Of a DNA stretch of 64,000 nucleotides, positions 8,342 through 18,900 are shown piece by piece (positions within the stretch are counted from its first letter, which is position 1; each line of letters begins with the position of its first letter). The notes under the pieces were generated by a model. That model did no database searches. It saw nothing but the letters and a program-made list of their open reading frames with translations, and was not told where the DNA came from. The stretch covers positions 434,001 to 498,000 of the forward strand of contig NZ_JACVAA010000001.1 in assembly GCF_014851565.1 (NCBI RefSeq), written 5' to 3'. Source of the stretch: Pseudomonas sp. PDM15. GTDB lineage: Bacteria; Pseudomonadota; Gammaproteobacteria; Pseudomonadales; Pseudomonadaceae. Position numbers and translations under genes: made by a program.

Positions 8342-9067
8342 CTAACGCCAGCTGTTGTGGCGTTTGAGGATGCGCATGTACTCGCCGCTGGCGTGCAGTT
8401 CGCGCAGGCCGCGCTCGAAGATGGCGGCCCAGTCCGGCTGGCCGGCGCGCTGGGCGCCGAAGCCGACCACCAGTGGGATGCGTTCCAGCGCCGGTTCCTG
8501 CCACACCAGGCGGCCGCGCAGCTCGTCGTCGCCGGCCACCAGATACTCGCCGACGATGCGCTCCAGCAACACCAGGTCGAAGCGCTTGGCCGCCAGCTTG
8601 CGCAGGTTGCTGATGTCGTCCACCGCCTCCTCGGCGACCAGGCCGGACTCGAACAGCCGCGGCGGGTAGCCGTAGCCACGCACGATGCCGACCCTGCGTC
8701 CGCGCAGGTCGGCCAGCTCGCCGAACGGCTGCGGGTCGCGGCGGCGCACGAACAGGCCTAGCTGGCTGTAGAACAGCGGCCGCGAGGCGGTCAGGTTCTC
8801 TTCCTTGATCTCCTGCGGCCACAGCGCCAGGGCGCCCTGGTAGCTGCCCTGGCGCAGCTCGGCGCGCACCCGCGCCCAAGGCAGGAAGTCGATCCGCGGG
8901 GTATAGCCCTGGGTGGCGAAGGCGCGTCGGGTCAGCTCGACGATGCTGCCACCGTCCGCCAGTTGCTGGCTGCTGTAGGGCGGGTACTCCAGGGTGGCCA
9001 GGCGCGGCTCGGCCGCCAGCGGCAGGCAGAACAGGGCGAGCACGACGAGGCTGAGAATGCGGGACAT
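8342..9067 (-). CDS. Orphan periplasmic solute-binding protein (SBP_bac_3 family)
   Basis: A 241-residue protein with a signal peptide (cleavage near LAAEPRLA). The fold is that of amino-acid-type binding proteins: EYPPYSSQQLADGGSIVEL, then FLPWARVRAELRQGSYQGAL, then RGRRVGIVRGYGY. No ABC permease or ATPase is next to it. It may be a stand-alone ligand sensor or share a transporter. Two similar orphans lie at 38711 and 62953. Confidence 0.82.
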   Translation of the reverse strand: MSRILSLVVLALFCLPLAAEPRLATLEYPPYSSQQLADGGSIVELTRRAFATQGYTPRIDFLPWARVRAELRQGSYQGALALWPQEIKEENLTASRPLFYSQLGLFVRRRDPQPFGELADLRGRRVGIVRGYGYPPRLFESGLVAEEAVDDISNLRKLAAKRFDLVLLERIVGEYLVAGDDELRGRLVWQEPALERIPLVVGFGAQRAGQPDWAAIFERGLRELHASGEYMRILKRHNSWR

Positions 9068-9265
9068 GGATGAAGGGAATGGCGAGGTGATTACTAGCTA
9101 TAGCTCAGTCGACCATGAATCGCCGAAAAGCATGGTAAAGATTCACAGGGTCAATGAGTGACCCCTGGGTATTTGCCTGTTGCCCCCGAGCTGCTAAGTT
9201 CCGGACCAGTCCGGTCGCATCTCAGGCGTCCGGTTTGCACATTCAGGTCTAGGGGAATAACAACA

Positions 9266-10954
9266 ATGCAACCTGACTTCTGGGACGACAAACGCCCGGC
9301 CGGCGTCGCCAACCAGCTCGACTTCAACCTCTACCGCTCGGTGGTCGAAGTCTTCGAGCGCTCCTGCAAGAAGTTCGCGGATCGCCCGGCCTTCACCAAC
9401 CTCGGCAGGACGCTGACCTATGCCGAGCTGGAGCGCTATTCCGCAGCCTTCGCCTCCTGGTTGCAGAAGAACACCGACCTCAAGCCCGGCGACCGCATCG
9501 CCGTGCAGATGCCCAATATCCTGCAGTACCCGATCGCCGTGTTCGGTGCCATGCGCGCCGGCCTGATCGTGGTCAACACCAACCCGCTGTACACCGTGCG
9601 CGAGATGCGCCACCAGTTCAACGACGCCGGTGTGCGTGCCCTGGTGTACCTCAACACCTTCGGCAAATCGGTGCAGGAAGTGCTGCCCGACACCCAGGTC
9701 GAGTACCTGATCGAGGCGCGCCTGGGCGACATGCTGCCGCCGCTCAAGGGCATGCTGGTCAACGCCGCCGTCAAGCACCTGAAGAAGATGGTGCCGGACT
9801 ACCAGCTGCCCCAGGCAATCGCCTTCAAGGACGTGTTGCGTGCCGGCAAGGGCCACTCCTTCCAGCCGGCCAAGCTGAGCCTGGACGATATCGCCGTGCT
9901 GCAGTACACCGGCGGCACCACCGGCGTGGCCAAGGGCGCGATGCTCACCCACGGCAACCTGGTGGCCAACATGCAGCAGGTCTACAACTGCCTGCAGCAG
10001 CTCGGCGACGACGGCCTGCCGCTGATGAAGGAGGGCGGCGAAATCATGATCGCGCCGCTGCCGCTCTACCATATCTACGCCTTCACCGCGAACTGCATGT
10101 GCATGATGGTCAGCGGCAACCACAACGTGCTGATCACCAACCCCCGTGACATCCCGGGCTTCGTCAAGGAACTGGGCAAGTGGAAGTTCTCCGCTCTGCT
10201 CGGCCTCAACACCTTGTTCGTCGCGCTGATGGATCACCCGGACTTCAAGAGCCTCGACTTTTCTCGCCTGAAGGTCACCAACTCCGGTGGCACCGCGCTG
10301 GTCAAGGCCACCGCCGAGCGCTGGCAGCAGATGACCGGCTGCAGCATCGTCGAAGGCTACGGCCTGACCGAGACTTCCCCGGTGGCGACCACCAACTGCT
10401 ACGGCAAGCTGGCGCGCCTGGGCTCGGTGGGCATTCCGGTGGTCGGCACCACGCTCAAGGTGATCGATGACAACGGTGTCGAGCAGCCGTTGGGCGAGCG
10501 CGGCGAGCTGTGCATCAAGGGCCCGCAGGTGATGAAGGGTTACTGGCAGCGTCCCGAGGCCACCGCCGAAGTGCTGGACGAGGAGGGCTGGTTCAAGAGC
10601 GGCGACATCGCGGTGATCGACCCGGACGGCCATGTGCGCGTGGTCGACCGCAAGAAGGACATGATCATCGTCTCCGGCTTCAACGTGTACCCGAACGAGA
10701 TCGAGGACGTGGTCATGGCCCACCCGAAGGTGGCCAGCTGCGCCGTGATCGGCGTGCCGGACGAGAAGTCCGGCGAGGCGGTCAAGCTGTTCGTGGTGCC
10801 GCGCGAAGGTGGTGTTTCCATCGACGAGATCAAGGCCTACTGCAAGGAAAATTTCACCGGCTACAAGGTGCCCAAGCACATCGTGCTGAAGGACTCCCTG
10901 CCGATGACTCCGGTCGGCAAAATCCTCCGCCGCGAGCTGCGCGACATCGCCTGA
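9266..10954 (+). CDS. fadD2: Long-chain fatty acyl-CoA synthetase FadD2
   Basis: 562 residues from the ATG at 9266, preceded by AGGGG. Although the frame is open further upstream, the MQPDFWDDK start matches the family. It is an ANL adenylating enzyme: AMP-binding loop YTGGTTGVAKGAMLTHGN (about residues 214-231), YGLTETSP, and the fatty-acid synthetase signature around SGDIAVIDPDGHVRVVDRKK. The catalytic Lys is in PVGKILRRELRD. It activates fatty acids with ATP and CoA for beta-oxidation. It is a close paralogue of fadD1 downstream, from which a terminator separates it. Confidence 0.95.
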   Translation: MQPDFWDDKRPAGVANQLDFNLYRSVVEVFERSCKKFADRPAFTNLGRTLTYAELERYSAAFASWLQKNTDLKPGDRIAVQMPNILQYPIAVFGAMRAGLIVVNTNPLYTVREMRHQFNDAGVRALVYLNTFGKSVQEVLPDTQVEYLIEARLGDMLPPLKGMLVNAAVKHLKKMVPDYQLPQAIAFKDVLRAGKGHSFQPAKLSLDDIAVLQYTGGTTGVAKGAMLTHGNLVANMQQVYNCLQQLGDDGLPLMKEGGEIMIAPLPLYHIYAFTANCMCMMVSGNHNVLITNPRDIPGFVKELGKWKFSALLGLNTLFVALMDHPDFKSLDFSRLKVTNSGGTALVKATAERWQQMTGCSIVEGYGLTETSPVATTNCYGKLARLGSVGIPVVGTTLKVIDDNGVEQPLGERGELCIKGPQVMKGYWQRPEATAEVLDEEGWFKSGDIAVIDPDGHVRVVDRKKDMIIVSGFNVYPNEIEDVVMAHPKVASCAVIGVPDEKSGEAVKLFVVPREGGVSIDEIKAYCKENFTGYKVPKHIVLKDSLPMTPVGKILRRELRDIA

Positions 10955-10993
10955 AGCCTTGCGCCCAGGGCTTTTCACCCGCCCCATCAGGAA

Positions 10994-11025
10994 ATGACCG
11001 ATCAGTGATGATCGGTCATTTTTTT
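10994..11025 (+). terminator. Rho-independent terminator after fadD2
   Basis: A perfect 11-bp stem, ATGACCGATCA (10994-11004) and TGATCGGTCAT (11009-11019), with a GTGA loop and a seven-T tract. It indicates that fadD2 and fadD1 have separate transcripts. Confidence 0.93.
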
Positions 11026-11185
11026 GACCGCTGGGGCTGCCTTTGGTGCTAGGCGCTCCCTGGCAAAGCTGCTACTCTCGGCACGCTTTGCGCCAGTCCC
11101 CACCTCGCGTCAAGGTCAACACATCACAACAAATGACCGCCATTGCGCGCGGTGTAGACAAGCTGTTGCTCAGGAGTAGGCTTCC

Positions 11186-12877
11186 ATGATCGATAACTTC
11201 TGGAAGGACAAATACCCTGTCGGAGTCGCTGCCGAGATCGACGCCGACCAGTACCCCAACATCCAGGCCGTACTGAAAGAGTCCTGCCAACGCTTTGCCG
11301 ATAAGCCTGCTTTCAGCAACATGGGCAAGACCCTGACCTACGGCGAGCTGTACGAACTCTCCGGCGTCTTCGCCGCCTATCTGCAGAACCACACCGACCT
11401 CAAGGCCGGCGATCGCATCGCCGTGCAGTTGCCCAACGTCCTGCAATACCCCGTCGTGGTATTCGGCGCCATGCGTGCCGGCATGATCGTGGTCAACACC
11501 AATCCGCTGTACACCGCGCGGGAGATGGAACACCAGTTCAACGACTCCGGCGCCAAGGCCCTGGTTTGCCTGGCCAACATGGCCCACCTGGCCGAGGAAG
11601 TGCTGCCGAAGACCGGCGTCAAGCACGTCATCGTCACCGAAGTGGGTGACCTGCTGCCGCCGCTCAAGCGCCTGCTGGTCAACACCGTGGTCAAGCACGT
11701 GAAGAAGATGGTCCCGGCGTTCAACCTGCCGCAGGCCGTCAAACTGAACAAGGCCCTGGCCATGGGCCGCGGCAAGCCGGTCAACGAAGCCAGCCCGCAC
11801 AATGGCGACGTCGCCGTGCTGCAGTACACCGGCGGCACCACCGGCGTGGCCAAGGGCGCCATGCTGACCCACCGCAACCTGGTGGCCAACATGCTGCAGT
11901 CCAAGGCGCTGATGGGCTCCAACCTCGGCGAAGGCTGCGAGATCGTCATCTGCCCGCTGCCGCTGTACCACATCTATGCCTTCACCTTCCATTGCATGGC
12001 GATGATGCTGACCGGCAACCACAACATCCTCATCACCAACCCGCGCGACCTGCCGGGCACCGTGAAAGAGCTGGGCAAGTGGAAGTTCACCACCTTCGTC
12101 GGCCTCAACACCCTATTCGTTGCCCTGTGCAACAACGAGGACTTCCGCCGTCTCGACCTATCCGCCCTCAAGCTGACCCTGTCTGGCGGCATGGCCCTGC
12201 AACTGGCCACCGCCGAGCGCTGGAAGGAAGTCACCGGCTGCCCGATCTGCGAAGGCTACGGCATGACCGAGACCAGTCCGGTCGCGACCGTCAACCCGTA
12301 CCAGAACATCCAGGTCGGCACCATCGGCATCCCGGTTCCGTCGACCCTGTGCAAGGTCATCGACGACGCCGGCAACGACCTGCCGCTGGGCGAGCGTGGC
12401 GAGCTGTGCGTCAAGGGCCCGCAAGTGATGAAGGGCTACTGGCAGCGCCAGGAAGCCACCGACGAGATGCTCGATGCCAACGGCTGGCTGAAGACCGGCG
12501 ACATCGCCGTGATCCAGGATGACGGCTACCTGCGCATCGTCGACCGCAAGAAGGACATGATCCTGGTGTCCGGCTTCAACGTGTACCCGAACGAGCTGGA
12601 AGACGTGCTCGCCACCCTGCCGGGCGTGCTGCAGTGCGCCGCCATCGGCGTGCCGGACGAGAAGTCGGGCGAGGCGATCAAGGTGTTCCTGGTGGTCAAA
12701 CCGGGCGAGAGTCTGACCAAGGAGCAGGTGATGGAGCACATGCGTTCCAACCTCACCGGCTACAAGGTGCCGCGTTTCGTTGAGTTCCGCGACAGCCTGC
12801 CGACCACCAACGTCGGCAAGATCCTGCGCCGCGAGCTGCGTGACGAGGAGCTGAAGAAGATCGCGGCCACGGCCTGA
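11186..12877 (+). CDS. fadD1: Long-chain fatty acyl-CoA synthetase FadD1
   Basis: A 563-residue ANL-family enzyme starting MIDNFWKDKYPVGV, the usual Pseudomonas FadD1 N-terminus. It shows YTGGTTGVAKGAMLTHRN, YGMTETSP, the signature KTGDIAVIQDDGYLRIVDRK, and C-terminal NVGKILRRELRDEE with the catalytic Lys. It has AGGAG before its ATG and its own upstream region after the fadD2 terminator. High identity along its length to fadD2 points to an old tandem duplication, with different promoters allowing separate control. Confidence 0.96.
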   Translation: MIDNFWKDKYPVGVAAEIDADQYPNIQAVLKESCQRFADKPAFSNMGKTLTYGELYELSGVFAAYLQNHTDLKAGDRIAVQLPNVLQYPVVVFGAMRAGMIVVNTNPLYTAREMEHQFNDSGAKALVCLANMAHLAEEVLPKTGVKHVIVTEVGDLLPPLKRLLVNTVVKHVKKMVPAFNLPQAVKLNKALAMGRGKPVNEASPHNGDVAVLQYTGGTTGVAKGAMLTHRNLVANMLQSKALMGSNLGEGCEIVICPLPLYHIYAFTFHCMAMMLTGNHNILITNPRDLPGTVKELGKWKFTTFVGLNTLFVALCNNEDFRRLDLSALKLTLSGGMALQLATAERWKEVTGCPICEGYGMTETSPVATVNPYQNIQVGTIGIPVPSTLCKVIDDAGNDLPLGERGELCVKGPQVMKGYWQRQEATDEMLDANGWLKTGDIAVIQDDGYLRIVDRKKDMILVSGFNVYPNELEDVLATLPGVLQCAAIGVPDEKSGEAIKVFLVVKPGESLTKEQVMEHMRSNLTGYKVPRFVEFRDSLPTTNVGKILRRELRDEELKKIAATA

Positions 12878-12892
12878 TCCTCGAACAGCATG

Positions 12893-12920
12893 AAAAAGCC
12901 CCGCCTAGGCGGGGCTTTTT
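12893..12920. terminator. Bidirectional terminator between fadD1 and the thioesterase
   Basis: AAAAAGCCCCGCC and GGCGGGGCTTTTT are perfectly complementary across a TA loop, with A and T runs on both sides. It serves fadD1 on + and the thioesterase on -. Confidence 0.93.
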
Positions 12921-12936
12921 CGTTTCTGCGGTTCTC

Positions 12937-13341
12937 TTATTCGGGCTGTAGCGCCTGGCGCAGGGCGTCGGGCAGGGCCGTTGGCTGCTTGCTTTCGGGG
13001 TCGATGCACACCTGGGTCATCGAGGCACGGAAGGTCGGCTCACCCGAGGCCTGGCGACCCTCCACGGCGAAGCCGAACGAGGTGGAGCCGGGCGCCTCGC
13101 TGCGCACCTCGATGCTGATCACCTCGTCCCAGGTCATGGGCGAGAGAAACTCGACCGTCAGTGCCCGTGCCGGCGGCAGGATGCCCATGGCGAACAGCTT
13201 GCGCAGGCCTTCGCCGCCGAGGCGGTGGGAGAGAAATTCGTGGATCGCCTCGATGACGAAGTAGGCGATGCGCGGTGTGTAGACGATCCCGGCGGGGTCG
13301 CAGTCGCCAAACAGAATGGTGCGGGAGGTGATGAAGGACAT
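12937..13341 (-). CDS. Acyl-CoA thioesterase, hotdog fold (4-hydroxybenzoyl-CoA thioesterase family)
   Basis: 134 residues from the ATG at 13341 (MSFITSRTILFGDCDPAG). The DCDPAGIVYTPR segment holds the catalytic Asp of the 4HBT / YbgC type, followed by the long hotdog helix (FVIEAIHEFLSHRLG). The length is normal for one hotdog domain. It should hydrolyse acyl-CoA thioesters; the substrate is not known. It converges on fadD1, fitting an acyl-CoA neighbourhood. Confidence 0.85.
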   Translation of the reverse strand: MSFITSRTILFGDCDPAGIVYTPRIAYFVIEAIHEFLSHRLGGEGLRKLFAMGILPPARALTVEFLSPMTWDEVISIEVRSEAPGSTSFGFAVEGRQASGEPTFRASMTQVCIDPESKQPTALPDALRQALQPE

Positions 13342-13579
13342 GACTGCTCCGTGTCGGATTGAGTCGTTGAGGGCTGCCGCGATCATAACGGCTGAAGGCG
13401 GCTTCAGGTGGCGGCGCCGGGACTCAGGCGTTGCTCCGGTCAGGCGCAGAACTGGCGGGTGAGCGGATCGTTCCCGCTGTCGCGGTGCACGGTCAGTTTC
13501 AATACGCGCCGCCCATGCAGGCAATGCCGTGGATGCCCGCTATGCTGTGCGCCACCACCTTCGTCAAGGATGACGATCC

Positions 13580-14113
13580 ATGTCGCAATACCATCGTGAG
13601 TGGTGCCCGGGCGGCACCTATTTCTTTACCCATGTCCTGCGCCAGCGCCACCACAGCGATCTGCTGGTGCGCTACATCGACCAGCTGCGCGCGGCCGTGC
13701 ACACCGTGCGTGCCGAGCATCCGTTTCGTATCCATGGCTGGGTGGTGCTGCCGGACCATCTGCATTGCGTGATCGAGCTGCCGGACGGCGATGCGGACTT
13801 CGATCTGCGCTGGCGCCTGATCAAGCTGATCTTCTCCCGCGACCTGCCGCTGCAGGAGAAACGCTTCGCCCTCAACCACACCCGACGCGAGCGTGGCGTC
13901 TGGCAGCGCCGCTATTGGGAGCACCTGATCCGCGACGAAGCGGACCTGCGCGCGCACCTCGACTACCTGCATTTCAACCCGGTCAAGCATGGGCTGGTCG
14001 AGCGAGTCGTAGATTGGCCGTACTCGACTTTTCACCGGGAGGTGCGGAAAGGCGTATATCCGGCCGATTGGGGCGGTGGGTCGAGCCCGGCGGCTGTGGT
14101 TTATGACGATTAG
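13580..14113 (+). CDS. REP-associated tyrosine transposase (RAYT, Y1 HUH family)
   Basis: A 177-residue protein with the HUH nuclease signature H60-L-H62 in WVVLPDHLHCVIEL and a candidate nucleophile Tyr129 in DYLHFNPVKHGLV. Basic residues follow in RRERGVWQRRYWEHL. These single-domain RAYTs act on REP hairpins and are usually single-copy domesticated genes rather than active insertion sequences. A hairpin repeat lies directly downstream (14137-14267), consistent with a RAYT-REP unit. The gene appears intact. Confidence 0.93.
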   Translation: MSQYHREWCPGGTYFFTHVLRQRHHSDLLVRYIDQLRAAVHTVRAEHPFRIHGWVVLPDHLHCVIELPDGDADFDLRWRLIKLIFSRDLPLQEKRFALNHTRRERGVWQRRYWEHLIRDEADLRAHLDYLHFNPVKHGLVERVVDWPYSTFHREVRKGVYPADWGGGSSPAAVVYDD

Positions 14114-14136
14114 CCGGGCGCGGAAAGGATGGGGTT

Positions 14137-14267
14137 TGTAGGGTGACCGCTTTTGTAGGGTGTTACTCGCCGAAGGCAGTACACCAACGGGCGCGGCGCG
14201 GAGTCCTACCGCTGGCGATTGAGCTGCCGGCCCGGTGGGCTGTCGCTTCGCTCCGAGACCACCCTAC
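14137..14267. repeat. GTAGGGTG...CACCCTAC hairpin repeat downstream of the RAYT
   Basis: GTAGGGTG at 14155-14162 pairs with CACCCTAC at 14260-14267. Inner arms also pair partly (ACTCGCC with CTCCGAGA, GGCAGTACACC with GGTGGGCTGTC). A partial extra copy, GTAGGGTGACC, begins at 14138. The same element occurs at 25013-25085. It is probably a mobile REP-type unit associated with the adjacent RAYT. Confidence 0.75.
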
Positions 14268-14313
14268 GACGGAGTTGGCTTTTATAGGCCGCGGCTCTAC
14301 ATCAACCACGCCC

Positions 14314-15783
14314 CTACAACTTCAACCGCCGAATCGCCTTGCCCAGCTCATCCGCCAGACTGACCAGCTCGGCGCTGGTGCTGGCCGAGGCCAGGGTCTG
14401 CTGCACGGTTTGTTCGGTGACGTCGCGGATGCCTACCACCGAGCGGGTCATTTCCTCGGCTACCTGGCTCTGCTGTTCGGCGGCCACGGCGATCTGCGTG
14501 TTGCTCTCGCGCATCAACGCCACCGCCTGGGCGATATGGCCGAGGGCCTCGCCGGCGGCGCCGGCCTCCTGCACGCACTGGTCGGCCTTGAGCGAGCTTT
14601 CCTGCATGAACTCCACGGCGTCGCGGCTGGCGGACTGCAGGTTGCCGATCATGCGGGTGATCTCGTCGGTGGAGTCCTGCACGCGCTTGGCCAGGTTGCG
14701 CACTTCGTCGGCGACCACGGCGAAGCCACGGCCCATCTCGCCAGCGCGGGCCGCCTCGATGGCCGCGTTGAGCGCCAGGAGATTGGTCTGCTCGGCGATG
14801 CCGTGAATGGTCTCGACCATGCTGCCGATGGTGCGGCTGTCGTCGGCCAGTTGCTGGATCATCTCCGCAGTCTGCTGCACGCCCTGGGACAGCCCGGCGA
14901 TGGCCTGGCTGGCGCGGCCCACCACCTGCAGGCCGACGCCGCTGAGGCGGTCCGCCTCGGTGGACTGGTCGCGGGTGTCCGCTGCGTGCTGGGCGATGTG
15001 GTGCACGGTGGTGGACATCTCGTTGATCGCCGTGGCGGCCTGGTCGGTCTCGCTCTGCTGGCCCAGCATGCCGCCGCGCACCTGCTCCATGCTGGCGGCC
15101 AGGCGTCGCGCGCCTTCGTCGAGACTGGCGGCGGCCTGAGCCACGGTGCCCACCACGCGCTGGTAGCCGGCCTGCATGGCGTTGAAGGCATTGGCCATCT
15201 GGCCCACTTCGTCGCGGCTGTCCAGCGCGGCGCGTGCGGCCAGGTCGCCGCTGCGCTCCACGTGCAGCATCACGTCCTTGAGTCGGTTGAGGTGGCTGAG
15301 GATGAAACGGATCAGCAGCTGCGAGGCGCCGAGCAGGAGCAGCATCAGGGCGAACACGCACAGCGCGTAGGCGCCGGCGCGGGCCTCGAACACCTGCCAC
15401 AGGCTGGGGGCGCTGGCCGTCACCGCCAGGCGCTGGCCGTCGCCGGCATCCTGCAGCCAGGCACCGATCAGTGGGCTATCGCCCCACAGGCCATCATGTT
15501 CCAGCTCGACCCAGCCGCGCTCCTTGCCGGTCACGCCGGGCAGGGCCGGTTTTCCACCGCTGGCGAAGGTCAGTACCTGGGCGTCGCGCGGCAGTGGGCT
15601 GCCGGTCGGCCAGGCGGCCAGCAGTGCAGCCTTGGCCTGCGCGGCTTCGCGGGCTGTCTCGTAGCGGCCGGCCTGCTCCTGCTGCATGGCGAACAGCACC
15701 AGCATCAGAGTGGTGACGAAGGCCACCAGGTTGACGGCCCAGAACTTGTATTTGAGGGAGAGGTCGAGAATCCACTTTTTCAT
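14314..15783 (-). CDS. Methyl-accepting chemotaxis protein
   Basis: 489 residues from the ATG at 15783 ([15 protein letters not shown]). One transmembrane helix lies near residues 13-33 and a short periplasmic region of about 100 residues follows. A second helix comes at about 140-162, then HAMP, then a full signalling domain whose hairpin tip reads [20 protein letters not shown] with [13 protein letters not shown] after it. The sensory domain is too small for a double Cache and I cannot assign a ligand. It is divergent from hrpA. Confidence 0.93.
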   Translation of the reverse strand: MKKWILDLSLKYKFWAVNLVAFVTTLMLVLFAMQQEQAGRYETAREAAQAKAALLAAWPTGSPLPRDAQVLTFASGGKPALPGVTGKERGWVELEHDGLWGDSPLIGAWLQDAGDGQRLAVTASAPSLWQVFEARAGAYALCVFALMLLLLGASQLLIRFILSHLNRLKDVMLHVERSGDLAARAALDSRDEVGQMANAFNAMQAGYQRVVGTVAQAAASLDEGARRLAASMEQVRGGMLGQQSETDQAATAINEMSTTVHHIAQHAADTRDQSTEADRLSGVGLQVVGRASQAIAGLSQGVQQTAEMIQQLADDSRTIGSMVETIHGIAEQTNLLALNAAIEAARAGEMGRGFAVVADEVRNLAKRVQDSTDEITRMIGNLQSASRDAVEFMQESSLKADQCVQEAGAAGEALGHIAQAVALMRESNTQIAVAAEQQSQVAEEMTRSVVGIRDVTEQTVQQTLASASTSAELVSLADELGKAIRRLKL

Positions 15784-15960
15784 TGAGGTACTTCTGCACG
15801 CGGCTGTTCTGGCATTTGGCCATATCCTGCCTGGGAGCAATGCGGCCGCAATTGATCCCGATCAACCCGACAGATTCTGGCGCCAGCCGCTCGTCGCGGT
15901 GTGTCCAGGCGCCGGCAATCTGCGACAATCGCCGCCTAGCCGAAGTAGCCGCCCGTTGCG

Positions 15961-18900
15961 ATGACCGATACCCAAGAATCCCTGCTGAAGAACCTCGACC
16001 AGACCCTGCTGGCCGACCGTCACCGCCTGCGCCGCCAGCTGCACGAACTGCAGAAGCAGACGCCGCAGGACGAGGCCAAGCTGGCGCAGTGGCTGGAGCG
16101 CTTCCAGGCGTCCGTGGCCAAGGTCGAGGCGCGCCGGCAGAGCATCCCGGCGATCCGCTACGACGACGCCCTGCCGATCGCCGCCAAGCGCGACGAGATC
16201 AAGAAGGCGCTGCAGGAGCATCAGGTGCTGGTGATTGCCGGCGAGACCGGCTCGGGCAAGACCACCCAGCTGCCGAAAATCTGCCTGGAGCTGGGCCGTG
16301 GCGTGCATGGCCTGATCGGCCACACTCAGCCGCGCCGCCTGGCCGCGCGCAGCGTGGCGACCCGCGTGGCCGAGGAGATCGGCACGCCGTTGGGCGAACT
16401 GGTCGGCTACCAGGTGCGCTTCGAGGACCATTCCGGCGACGCCAGCCTGATCAAGCTGATGACCGACGGTATCCTGCTGGCCGAAACCCAGCACGACCGC
16501 TTCCTGGAAAAGTACGACACCATCATCGTCGACGAGGCGCATGAACGAAGTCTCAACATCGACTTCCTGCTCGGCTACCTGAAGACCCTGCTGCCGCGCC
16601 GCCCCGATCTCAAGCTGATCATCACGTCGGCGACCATCGACCTGGAGCGCTTTTCCAAGCACTTCAACAACGCCCCGATCATCGAGGTCTCCGGCCGCAC
16701 CTACCCGGTGGACACCTGGTACCGCCCGCTGGCCGCCGAGGTGGACGAGGAGGGCGAGAGCCTGCTCGACGACCTCACCGTCGACCAGGGCATCCTCGCC
16801 GCGCTGGACGAGATCGCCGCCCATGAGCGGGCCGAAGGCAAGCGCCCCGGCGACGTGCTGGTGTTCCTCCCCGGCGAGCGCGAGATTCGCGAGGCCGCCG
16901 AGGTGTTGCGCAAGGCCAACCTGCGCCTGACCGAGGTGCTGCCGCTGTACGCGCGGCTGACCCCGGCCGAGCAGCAGAAGATCTTCGCGCCGATGGGCGC
17001 ACGCAAGATCGTGCTGGCCACCAACGTCGCGGAAACCTCGCTGACCGTGCCGGGCATCCGCTACGTGATCGACTCCGGCACCGCGCGCATCAGCCGCTAC
17101 AGCTACCGCGCCAAGGTCCAGCGCCTGCCCATTGAGGCCGTGTCCCAGGCCAGCGCAAACCAGCGCAAAGGCCGTTGCGGCCGGGTCGAGCCGGGCATCT
17201 GCATCCGCCTGTACAGCGAGGAGGATTTCCTCGGCCGCCCGGCGTTCACCGATCCGGAAATCCTGCGCACCAACCTGGCGGCGGTGATCCTGCAGATGCT
17301 GCATCTGCGCCTGGGCAGCATCGAGGACTTCCCCTTTATCGAGCCGCCGGATGGCAAGGCCATCAGCGACGGCTTCACCCTGTTGCAGGAGCTGTCGGCG
17401 GTCAATCGCGAGAGCCAGCTCACCCCGCTCGGCCGCCAGCTGGCGCGCTTGCCCATCGACCCGCGCCTGGGTCGCATGGTGCTGGAGGCGGCCAAGCTAG
17501 GTAGCCTGGACGAGATTCTGATCGTTGCCTCGGCGCTGTCCGTGCAGGATCCGCGCGAGCGGCCGATGGACCGTCAGCAGGCCGCCGACCAGGCGCATGC
17601 CCAGTGGAAGGATGTGGACTCCGACTTCGCCGCGCTGATCAACCTGTGGCGCGGCTTCGAGGAGAAGCGCCAGGAGCTGGGCAGCAACCCGCTGCGCAGC
17701 TGGTGCAAGAAGAACTTCCTCAACTACCTGCGCCTGCGCGAGTGGCGCGACGCCCACCGCCAGCTGGTGCTGATCGCTCGCGAGCTGCAGTTGTCGGCGA
17801 GCAAGGCGGAGGGCAACCGTGGGAGCGGCCTTGGCCGCGATGCGAACTCTCCGGCAACTGATTGCGGCCAAGGCCGCTCCCACAAAAGCGCGCCGAGCCC
17901 AACCACCGACACCAAGGTCAACGTCATCGTCCGCGAGCAGGCCGAGGCCGGTGAAGCGGCGCAGCGCGCCAAGAGCTACGCCGCCGTGCACAAGGCGATC
18001 CTGTCCGGCCTGCTCAGCCAGATCGGCCAGAAGACCGAGGAGGGCGACTACCTCGGCGCGCGCCAGCGGCGCTTCTGGATTCACCCCTCCTCGGTGATCG
18101 GGCGCAAGAAGCCGACCTGGGTGATGACCGCCGAACTGGTGGAAACCACCAAGCTGTTCGCCCGCATGGTGGCCAAGATCGAGCCGGACTGGATCGAGCC
18201 GCTGGCCGGCCACCTGATCAAGAAGAACCACTTCGAGCCGCACTGGGAGAAGCGCCGTGGCCAGGTGGTAGCCTTCGAGCAGGTCACCCTGTACGGGTTG
18301 ATCGTGGTCGGCCGTCGCCCGGTGCACTTCGGCCCGGTCGACCCGGTGGCGTCTCGCGAGCTGTTCATCCGCGAGGGCCTGGTGCGCGGCGAGATCAACA
18401 GCCGCGCCAAGTGCCTGGCGGCCAACCGCGAGCTGCTGGATCGCCTCGACGAGCTGGAAGCCAAGGCGCGCCGCCGCGACATCCTGGCCGACGAGGAAAC
18501 CCTGTACGGCTACTACGAGGCGCGCATTCCGGCGGAGATCCACCAGGCCGCCACCTTTGAGAGCTGGTACAAGACCGAGGGCGCGAAGAACCCGCAGCTG
18601 CTGATCATGCGCGAGGAAGACGTACTGGCGCGCGACGCCAAGGAAGTCACCGCCGCCCAGTACCCGGACATCCTCCAGCTCGGCGAGCTGCAACTGCCGC
18701 TGACCTACCACTTCGAACCCAACCACCCGCGTGACGGCGTGACCCTGCGCGTGCCGGCACCGCTGCTGCCGCAACTGCCGGCGGATCGCCTCGAATGGCT
18801 GGTGCCGGGCCTGATCGAGGCCAAGGCCATCGCCCTGGTGCGCAACCTGCCCAAGGCCCTGCGCAAGAACTTCGTGCCAGTGCCGGACTTCGTCGGCGCC

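Noticed and set aside
8277..8879. N-terminal extension of the lysophospholipase-like gene up to 8879
   Set aside because: It would run antiphase through most of the solute-binding protein gene, and a good ribosome-binding site precedes the ATG at 8276.
17819..17883. Frameshift or broken hrpA because of the inserted repeat
   Set aside because: The frame is open through the insertion and the C-terminal domain continues normally, so the gene is intact.
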